Shown piece by piece: positions 56,076 through 64,000 of a DNA stretch of 64,000 nucleotides; position 1 is the stretch's first letter; each line of letters starts with the position of its first letter. Origin of the DNA: Metarhizium brunneum (lineage: Eukaryota > Ascomycota > Sordariomycetes > Hypocreales > Clavicipitaceae); assembly GCF_013426205.1 (NCBI RefSeq), contig NC_089422.1, positions 2,914,001-2,978,000 of the forward strand, written 5' to 3'. The position numbers and the translations under genes are program-made. Below the pieces are notes generated by a model, which worked only from the letters and a program-made list of their open reading frames with translations, was not told the DNA's origin and ran no database searches.

Positions 56076-57133
56076 ATGGCCGTTGCGGCTGCCCAGGTCG
56101 GGTCTCCTCAACAACAACCCTCACTGCTGCATCTCATCGCCCTCGTTGACAAGTGAGTGCTGGCGTCATTTCCGCGACAGATTTGCATGGATTCGTACAA
56201 CGAAGGCCGCCGCCAAGCACCGTCTAATCATACTACAGCGTGCCAATTGACTTCGAAACCAACTGCACGCCTTACTACCGCCTGCAACTAGCTCCCGATC
56301 CCAGGACGCATGGCTACATTCATCCCAACACGGTAAACTCCATGCCGTGGCCGGCGTCATTCACAATCAACCATGACACTCGCCAGGTCACTCTGTCTCC
56401 TCCCTCACCAGAGACCTCGCTCTCCTTGTCTGCCCACGCCAATGCCGCCTTCCAGGCCGCCATAGACGCCGCCATAGACGGCAACATGTTCCCCATGCTC
56501 AACGGCATGCACAGCGAACACTTCCTCCTCATGGGCGCCAGGGAATTCGTCCAAATAGAGCGCTTTGCCGCGTCCTTGTTCGGAATAGCTACCCGCGGAG
56601 CCCACTTGACATGCTACGTCCGGGCCCCCGACGGTCTCAAGATATGGGTTGCCAAAAGGAGCCCCAAGCTATTCACATATCCCGGCATGCTGGATAGCAC
56701 AGTGGCAGGCGGCGTCAAGGCTGACAACTCGCCGCTGGACTGCATCCTCGCCGAGGCCACGGAAGAAGCGTCCCTGCCAGCGGACCTCGTTGCGAGACTG
56801 GTCCGTAGCGTTGGCGTGCTCACCCTGGCGAATCGCAACCCACGCACGGAGCTGCACCACTCAGAGGTTCTCTACGTCTACGACATGGAACTAGAAGAGG
56901 ATATCGTACCGACTCCTCAAGACGGCGAGGTAGAAGAGTTTGTGCTCATGGACTGCGCAGAGCTGCGACACAGGATGTTCAATGGCGAGTTTAAGCCCAA
57001 CGTCTGTCCCATCATGATTGACTTCTTGGTGAGGCATGGGGAGATTACGCCCGAGGGAGAAAGGCACTATGTTGAAATATGCAATCGTCTGAGGAGAAGA
57101 CTTCCCGTACCAACTGTGCCTGATCAATATTGA
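56076..57133 (+). CDS. DUF4743 / Nudix hydrolase family protein
   Basis: Two exons, 56076-56152 and 56239-57133, with an 86-nt intron, encode 323 aa. The N-terminal DUF4743-type domain (ALVDNVPIDFETNCTPYYRL) is followed by a Nudix domain from about residue 145. The Nudix box lies at residues 183-205: GGVKADN, then AEATEEASL, keeping the metal-binding glutamates E198, E201 and E202 but with Ala197 in place of the usual Arg, Asn in place of the first Glu, and Ser for the late Gly. This architecture is shared with plant NUDT20/24 and the N-terminal half of yeast Tnr3 thiamine pyrophosphokinase. A role on damaged thiamine diphosphates is possible by family, not shown here. No pyrophosphokinase domain follows. 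Confidence 0.88.
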
Positions 57134-57629
57134 GTAGCCGAGCGAGTTACTTCTTCACATGTGGGACGAAGGGGGTTGGGTGGTCTCGCCATAGCATACC
57201 ATGGGAGGCCAAGAGTATTTGACCAGATCAGGCACACGGCTATGGCTCTCTAGATACCTCAATATACTACATGCCATTAGTGTATGCTCCTCGATGGGCA
57301 AACACGCTCTGTTGCCGACTGTAGATGGTGAGGGTTAGGAACAAGGAGACAGAGTTTGGCCACATGCAGCGGCGCACAACTAAGCATAAGTGTCCAGATT
57401 TCCGAAAGTGTACGGAGTAAATAGGTACGTATTCAGGGCAGTTACACCGAATTGTGTGCTCAATGCGTAGCAAGGCGCCTCAAGGCGTCCCAAGGCGTCC
57501 AACTAGTCGCATGTTATCAACCCTTAGTCGACTGATGTGACGACCAATCATTGGGGACGGCACTCCTTCCAACATTGAATCTACCAGACGTGTAAGTCAC
57601 AAGGACTGGCGTACGTACGGTACATTATG

Positions 57630-57647
57630 TAAGTACTTAAGTACTTA
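57630..57647. repeat. 18-bp palindrome, second identical copy
   Basis: TAAGTACTTAAGTACTTA, identical to the copy at 47688-47705. A GTACGTACGGTAC stretch lies just upstream at 57611-57623. Confidence 0.9.
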
Positions 57648-57940
57648 CTTACTTGAGTAAAGTAGAGTCGTTTCCATGGCTTTGTCAAGCACTGGAGTAC
57701 GTACACACAAGTTGACTCAACGAACCCAAAAGTAAGCCAGCATGACAGTCATCCTCCAGATGTCTGGTCCACTTGGACTTGGACACTTGCATCCAACAAT
57801 GCTGGTACCGCTGCTGGCTGCTGGCCATCCCATCCCCACTCCTCTCAATGTCCTCACGCCCTCCCAGCTTCTACGTCCTCCAAGTCTTTCTTCCATCGCT
57901 CCATGTTCTCATCACCCATCTTTAAACTCCCTCTTCTCAG

Positions 57941-57968
57941 CTTTCCTTTCCTTTCCTTTCCTTTCCTT
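57941..57968 (+). repeat. CTTTC pentanucleotide repeat
   Basis: Five CTTTC units plus a partial sixth in a pyrimidine-rich stretch of about 130 bp. Such tracts often mark promoters and transcription starts in filamentous fungi. Confidence 0.85.
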
Positions 57969-59020
57969 CTCTTTTCTTGCCTTTTTGAAACTTATTATTG
58001 CTCTCTAATCCACCCACCCAGGTTGAACAAAGCTCAACATTTACAGCACCACTACTTCACTGCGTCGTGTGTCGACTGGATATCCATTCTTCCGTGACGA
58101 TGCCTTCATACACCATCAACAACAACATTGCCGCGCGAATACCGGTCTTTTCCTTGAAACCTGCAGCTGGCTGCCCACGCTGCTGCCACTGGGCTGCCTC
58201 CCAAGGCTGGGGTTCTTCACTGAATTTGTCGGCATCGGACAAGTCGCGGCCAAGCTTGAGTCTTTGCCTTACCTGACCCAATCTTGCACGACCCAACGCT
58301 TTGCAGCAAACTTGCATATTGGCCTTGATGCCACGCAAACTGCACATCATCACACTACACGACCATGTCAGCCGACCTCGGGCGTTGTTGACCGCCATGT
58401 GTGCGATTTCCTAGGTCATGGCAATCACTTGGGAGGGGAATATCGCACATGATGCGGTACCGGATCTATTTACTCGACACAAGCACTCACAACTATTATA
58501 CACTATCGCCATCCTACAATATAGCAATGGAGCCTCGAGGCGCCAACTGCTAGCCTCTTCGTTTTATTTCAGGCAAATACCAATCACTCAGCAACCCCCG
58601 AGCTGATATCATCGTCGAAACGCCCAACGCCCTCCGTCAGAGCAAAAATAGGGGGGAATAAATAAGGCAAATAATTTCTGGCCCCTCATTCGCAGCCATT
58701 TGTCGTCTCCTCCAGCAAGGCCCTCTCAACGGAAGCCAGATCGAGTGAAAACCCCTGTCGGCTCCATTCTATGCAATGAGCCCAAACCCTGTTCCCCCAA
58801 AAAGAAGACCATATGACCAAAAATCAAAAGGAAAGACTGCAACGACTTCGTATGCCGCCCAAGGTCATTCCGTGCTGCCTCATGTTGGAGGCAACATCTC
58901 ACGTCCTGATACTTTGCACGATAGCAAAGCAAGGAGTGCAGTTCAGAATCGATTCCAACGCCAACACCATCCAATAACCTCATTTATTCGTCATCAACAG
59001 CCCACAGTTCATAGGAGAGC

Positions 59021-62004
59021 CTATTCTTCCTCCGAGTCAGAATCGTCACTGGTTTCCGCCCCATGTGTCAGTTGCGGCCCCCTGGTTTCGTCACCAGGCT
59101 CCTGACCATCCTTATACAATCCGCGAAGTTCCTTCAGCTGCGCGATACGTGCCTCTTGTTCTTGTGCGCTCATGGGTTTATTCTTCTTGGATTTTCCTCC
59201 CGCTGATTTGTTAGCGTTGGCAGCCTGTTTGGCAGGAGGTCGACTGATCTCTGCTGATGCGACAGGCACTGAGTCTTTGGCAAAGTTGGGAAGAGCTTTT
59301 TTGCAAAGTTCCCAGAGTTTCAAAAGAGCGTCACTGCTCAATTGATCGATGTCAAGCTCAAGTTCGCCATCATTGTTCTCCTAATGGTGTCGTTAGCAAT
59401 CACGCTCACACACGCCCACCAACCATGCGACCAATTCCCAACATGGCACACGTCCATAACTTACATTTTGGCCAGTATCACGCTTGATAATGTCGATTGC
59501 CCGGTCAAGATGAGGACCATCCAAATCATTAATAGCATTTGCAATTTGGTCCTTATCCGCCGCGGTGAGACTCTTCTTGGGGGCAGCCTTTTTCGAGCCT
59601 CCAGCCTTCTTGGACTGAGCGGCTCCGCCAGTGGACTTTCTGCCACCAGAGCCTGCCGTCTTTGACTTGGCGGGCTTGCCCGCTTTCTTCGGCTTGTCAT
59701 TCTTGGTTTTGGAACGCGCCGACTGGATTTCCCGAGCCTTCTCAATCAATGTCTTCTGGATCATTTCGACAATATTCTTTTGAATATCAATCATGCTTTG
59801 GTTTGCCGTAAGGAACATGCTATTGAGCTTCTTCGTTTCTTCGTCAAGCTTGGCTTGAAGTTCTTCGACAGCCCTGGTATCAACAGGAGCATCAACAGCG
59901 TCCTCGCCATCCTCTTCTTCGTCCTCTTCGTCGTCGTCACTAGCGTTGGACGCAGAGGCAGGAGCATTGGCCTTGGCATACTTTGCCAGCCAAGCATCCT
60001 TCCCCTTCATCTGTGCAAGGTAGAGTTCTTCCAGTTGTTTGGCAATAGCAGACACTGGGTTACCTTGCTCAACAGGGCCGTTGAATTTGTAGCAGTTGTC
60101 AAAAATAAGCCTGACAGTCTTATCAAACTCTTTCAAATTCGAGATTTCACCCTCAGAGAGCATACGCGACACACGGTTGAGATCCATGGGCTTTTTGATG
60201 ACGGAATAGTAATCAGGAATGTTAAATCCTTCCGCATCTACGGGATCCATGAACCAAGCATTCAACTGGTGATTCTTTCCGGACATTATCTCGGCAAGAA
60301 CTTCCTCAGCGAATTGAAGCTCGGGCTTCAGCTTCTTGCGGGACGGCTTGGTTGTGTAGTCAATATCCTTGGGCTTTGGAGCACGCACCGTCCGCTTTGG
60401 CCTATCACCTTCTGTCGCGGTCGAGCTGCGACGATCTGCAGAATGATCTTGCGTAGCAGCCGCTGCTGCAGGTTTATTTGCGGGTGTCTCTGCGACCGGG
60501 CTAGCTGTAGGTCCTGTGGATTGTCGGCGAGCTGCGTCGGCATTGGCGACGGTACGGGATTCGCGAATGGGTTTAGCCTTGGGTACCGCTTTTGGCTTTG
60601 CTGGTTCTTCGGAAGGTATGGGCAGCACCTCTTCCCAAACAGCCCTCACAGCCGTGACAGCCGACGCAGTGATATCGTGATGCGGACCATTGAAAAGCAA
60701 TGTATTGTCAAAAATCAATCGTAAGTCAGATTGAAATTTACCATAGGTGGTGTACGGGCCGTTCAAATCTCGCAGTCCCCTTTCCAGTTCCGCGAGGTCC
60801 ATGGGCCGATCGACCTTGGCAACATAGCTATCCCACAGACCCGGCCACAGTTTCTGTACAGAATCTCTGAAGTGGCCGCCAGCCTTAGTCTTCTTGACAC
60901 GCCCAATAACCTTTCGCATTTCACGGCGCTGAAATTGAGAGATCTCTCGCTTGTTGGTTTCCTCGTCTAGCCAGTTCGACAGCTTATTCAGGGCAGCGGG
61001 GGCAATGCCGGGGGACTCAGTACCAGATACAACCACCTCGGCCTGAGCATCTGAAGGGACATCAGTCGTAGAGGGCGCGGGAGCGGCCTCGTCTTCCATT
61101 GGCTCAGTCCTGGCTCTCTTGGGAGCGGGCTCCTCGCTGGCATCCTCCTCCCTCTCACGAGCAACTTTGACACCAGGGGCATCATGCATAGGCAAGTCGC
61201 TGGTGGGTTCGGTAGGCGAAATGACTTTCTCAGTAGTATCAATAGCCAGCTGCGACATGCTGCTTGGGCCAAGGTCTACTTGAGAAGTCGGCAAAGCGGT
61301 GGGATCCTGCGAAGTGACGGTGGCCTCACCAGAAGCTGATGGCTCGACAGTTTTGTTGTCCTTCTCACTAGGTACGTCGGTCATCTCTGTGTCTTGCGCA
61401 GTGTCTGATGCCGTCTTCTTGGCGGGTTCCTCTGTGGGAGGCTTGACATCAGATTCCTCGACTGTCGGGGCAGCAACATCACTTTGTTCGGGCTTTGTGG
61501 TATCAGATAGCTCGGTCGACTTCTTCTCCTCTTCGTCAATCGCCGGCGGTGATTTCTCTGGCTCCTTTGATTGGGTAGCCAGGCCTTCCTGGCTCTCCAG
61601 CGTTCCGGGAGCCTCGGACATGGGCTTCGGCTCTGAATCACTTCTTGGAGTCGGCTCGTCTGTCAATTGCGAAGTCTTGGCAGGCTCGGTTGTTTGGGCC
61701 TCTTGAGTTGGAGGGCTGTTGCCGTTAGGTAGTGATTTATCCGTCTGTTCACGTGGTGACTCGGCTTTGGGCTTTGATTGGGGTTCTGATTGTGGCGCAC
61801 TGTTGTCGGCATGACTTTATTGGAAAACTCGTCAGCCACTGAGGGTAATCGACCAAGCGGGATGCAAAAATATCGAAGGATCGAGGTGGACCAAGGGGTG
61901 ACTTACCCATTCAGCTCCGACTTTTGTTCATTTTTCTGCTTCTCCGGCGCATCGTCGTGAGGTTTCGGGTCCAGCACAGGAGTGTCCGGGCCAGACGATT
62001 CCAT
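59021..62004 (-). CDS. BDF1: BET-family double bromodomain protein
   Basis: Three exons, 61907-62004, 59465-61814 and 59021-59380, with introns of 92 and 84 nt, encode 935 aa. Bromodomain 1 spans about residues 334-427 (RPMDLAELERGLRD, DNTLLFNG with Asn408); bromodomain 2 about 529-634 (IPDYYSVIKKPMDL, DNCYKFNG with Asn611). An acidic stretch and a coiled helix follow, then a Lys-rich region and the ET domain from about 779 to 850, which intron 2 interrupts (IIKRDTGQN|ENNDGELELD). The tail is acidic (DDSDSEEE). BET proteins bind acetylated histone H4 and recruit TFIID or chromatin complexes. The N-terminal 330 residues are Glu/Pro/Ser-rich and disordered. Bromodomain 1 lacks an obvious WPF shelf. 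Confidence 0.95.
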
Positions 62005-64000
62005 GGTCGTCATCCGCAAGGACTGCGCACGATAGACTGCTCAGTCCGGAATGTATGGTGGCGGCAATGGGATGTAGAGCAATAGCACGAGTTCTGCGCC
62101 AGAAGGGGCGCGACAGACCCAAAGTATTGGGGTCGCGACGCGCCTTTAAATAGCTGCGCAGGGCTTTTGCGATAGCTCCAAGTGGCGAGGAGCTTTGGTG
62201 GCAATGAGGGCTGGCCGAGGGCGAGGAGTGTGTAGCGAGTATCGCAGCTGGCACCAGAGTTGCGATGCAACGGCGAAGTTGGCTGAAATAAACAAACAGG
62301 TGACGGCAGCAATAAATACAGAGGCGCAGGTTAGAGTGGCGCTCGCACAGTTGACAGCGTTGACAGCCGTTGACGGTTGGCAGCACGCGAGGCGCAAACA
62401 ACAATGGTGTTTGTGAGTGTCGCGACGATGCGCGGGCGTCGGGCGCGATCAGGAGGCAGAACCTAGCGGCGAAAGCTGCGACAAGCCAAAGGGGGAATAA
62501 AACAGATCAAAAAGGGCAAATGGAATACGACCCCAGAATATTTCTATTTTACGAGGAAGCGAAACGGAAGGCAGGTGGCGGTGGTTGGTCGCGACTGAGA
62601 GCCGTGAGCTGTGAGCTGCGAGCTGCGAGCTGCGCCGTATGCGGTGGGTGGTATGCGGTTGGTGTGTTGCTCGAGTCTGGTGCGTGCAGCTGCTACACAC
62701 CACGGCTGGAGCTGGGAGAGCAGAGGTGGGAAAGGGTACAGGAGCGGTACGCAAGCGGTACCGGCTGCGCTCTGTGAAAAGGGGAGCAGTTGCGGGGAAA
62801 AAGGTTGTTTGGGAAGTACCTGGGAGGATCCTTTGCAGGTGCAGCGGGTCGCGGTGGCCGGAGGGGGCGAAACGGGGGCGTCTGCGAGGAAAAGCGCGTG
62901 CACGTCAGTTAAATTTTGCCGGTCGGAGGCGCGAAGGTATTTATGAGAGAGAAAGGCAAAGTCCGCCGGGACGTTGACTTGTGCCTATCGGGGCGCCGGG
63001 AAAAGGCTGGGGAGAAAAAATTCGCCTCGGGGGGTGAGCTCCAGCCACTTGCGCCACAGCCTGGCCACCTGGTGGGCTGCCCGAGGCCCGATTGGGAAAA
63101 GGCGCTAGTCCTCTTCCTGCGTGGATGAGGGAGAGTGTAATAATACTTGGTCATGGACACGTCGTGTATGACCAAGGCACGATGACTAGACATTGACACG
63201 AACAGGGCAAAAGTAATGGGTGCGGGGTTTCAAGGGTGTCTATCTACTCAGGATGCGAGCTGTGGTTGTCAGAAGAGCTCATTTATTGGACCGTGAGCGT
63301 TTGGCAGACCGAGGAGAGGACATTAAATGTCCAAGGAGGGTCTGCGCAGACATTTAAATAGTAGTCGACCTCCCCCTCTGAATTTGACACCGGGAAGGGT
63401 CTTGTTTGGCTTTCTGCTTGCTCGAGGCTGGCTTCGGCCGACGCCGGGGCGCGCACATTGAGAAGAAGCCAGCGAGTGCCGGCGAAAGGTGTCTCGCTGA
63501 TGATTGAGTGGTCAAGTGCGTTGGCTTGCAAATGTCCGGACTCGAAAACCCGACTATGACGACCACGCTTGCGCGCCTTGCGTCTTAGAATGCTGCTAGC
63601 AAGATAAGGAAGGAGGCCCCGAGTCTCCTAGGCATAACCTTATGTCAACCGGCATGGCTGTACACATGACTGGACTACAGCTAACGTGAGCAAATTCGCA
63701 CCTGTCACAGCCTATTAGCAACTATGGGTTGGATCAAACAGTGAAATAATCCAGCTGTGGAATCGAGGCCACTACTTATAATTGATTGGCCGCGGAACTC
63801 GGGTGGCTGTCCAGCTTTTTACGCGGCTGGTTGGATTGAAGCTGTTGAACTTTAACCCTTGAATGACTTGAGCCGTGGCTTGCTGCCGATATCCAGCTCA
63901 ACAACAATAGTCGGCCTTGCTCCCGAATGTAAAATATATTAGAAGTCTATAAGGTCTCTGTCGCAAATCAGGTTGCCCATGATTTCACCGAAATAATAGG
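62005..64000. other. Right-edge region: BDF1 promoter, no further gene seen
   Basis: The first few hundred bases should be the BDF1 promoter. Overlapping GC-rich open frames around 62,370-63,200 look like composition effects. Tandem repeats are GTGAGCT/GCGAGCT (62604-62631) and TTGACAGC-like units (about 62,350-62,376). The final 400 bp are AT-richer and featureless to me. Confidence 0.5.
62604..62631 (+). repeat. Four tandem heptamers G[TC]GAGCT
   Basis: Two copies of GTGAGCT followed by two of GCGAGCT, in non-coding DNA about 600 bp upstream of the BDF1 start. Confidence 0.85.

Larger units (their letters stand above)
57134..59020. other. Convergent intergenic region with promoter-like sequence
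   Basis: About 1.9 kb. It has three tandem decamers CAAGGCG[CT]C[CT] at 57471-57500, the second copy of the 18-bp palindrome at 57630-57647, and a strong pyrimidine tract with CTTTC repeats at 57941-57968 followed by an open frame near 58,101. The tract resembles a fungal promoter on the plus strand, although no recognisable gene follows. Confidence 0.5.

Noticed and set aside
62370..63200. Arg/Gly-rich frames upstream of BDF1
   Set aside because: GC-rich promoter DNA with tandem heptamers; frames on both strands overlap and lack any motif.

Overview
This window is nuclear DNA of a filamentous ascomycete. The signs are short introns (mostly 50-110 nt) with GTRNGT donors, CTRAC-like branch sites and YAG acceptors, intergenic regions of 0.1-6 kb, pyrimidine-rich leaders before start codons, and fungus-specific families (fungal Dicer, Stc1, DUF7514, GT34 mannosyltransferase). 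The protein sequences look like Sordariomycetes, probably Hypocreales; that placement is an inference from memory of the families, not from a search.

I rebuilt 19 protein genes by hand-splicing. Each model keeps its reading frame, and most restore a recognisable family motif across the junctions. Left part (0.3-16.8 kb), mostly housekeeping: TSR1 (-) and UTP7 (+), two 40S ribosome-biogenesis factors fired from one 445-bp divergent promoter; peptidyl-tRNA hydrolase 2 (-) and nicotinamide riboside kinase (+), also divergent; a six-exon Dicer-like protein (-); a small RCC1-repeat protein (+); proteasome subunit alpha2 (-).

Middle part (16.8-38.2 kb): a RING-CH membrane protein (+), a GT34 Golgi mannosyltransferase (+), sphingosine-1-phosphate lyase (+), a DUF7514 protein (+), an unrecognised coiled-coil protein (-), a mitochondrial-type pyruvate dehydrogenase kinase (+) and a six-exon Stc1-domain protein (-).

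Right part (38.2-64 kb): a 6.2-kb gene-poor stretch rich in GTAC-centred palindromes, then an Ime2-type kinase with a long pyrimidine-rich leader (+), a divergent Hsp70-like ATPase (+), a SET-domain lysine methyltransferase (+), a beta-lactamase-fold serine hydrolase with a GC-AG intron (-), a DUF4743/Nudix protein (+) and a double-bromodomain BET protein (-).

No transposon, CRISPR array, rRNA or convincing tRNA gene was seen. No clearly new system is present. The most notable points are a Dicer and an Stc1-domain protein in one window, micro-exons carrying key motifs (the Dicer P-loop on 29 nt; a 20-nt proteasome exon), a probable 48-nt in-frame intron inside the nicotinamide riboside kinase reading frame, the TSR1/UTP7 divergent promoter with RRPE-like elements, and a dispersed family of TACGGAGTA/AAGTACTT palindromes confined to non-coding DNA.
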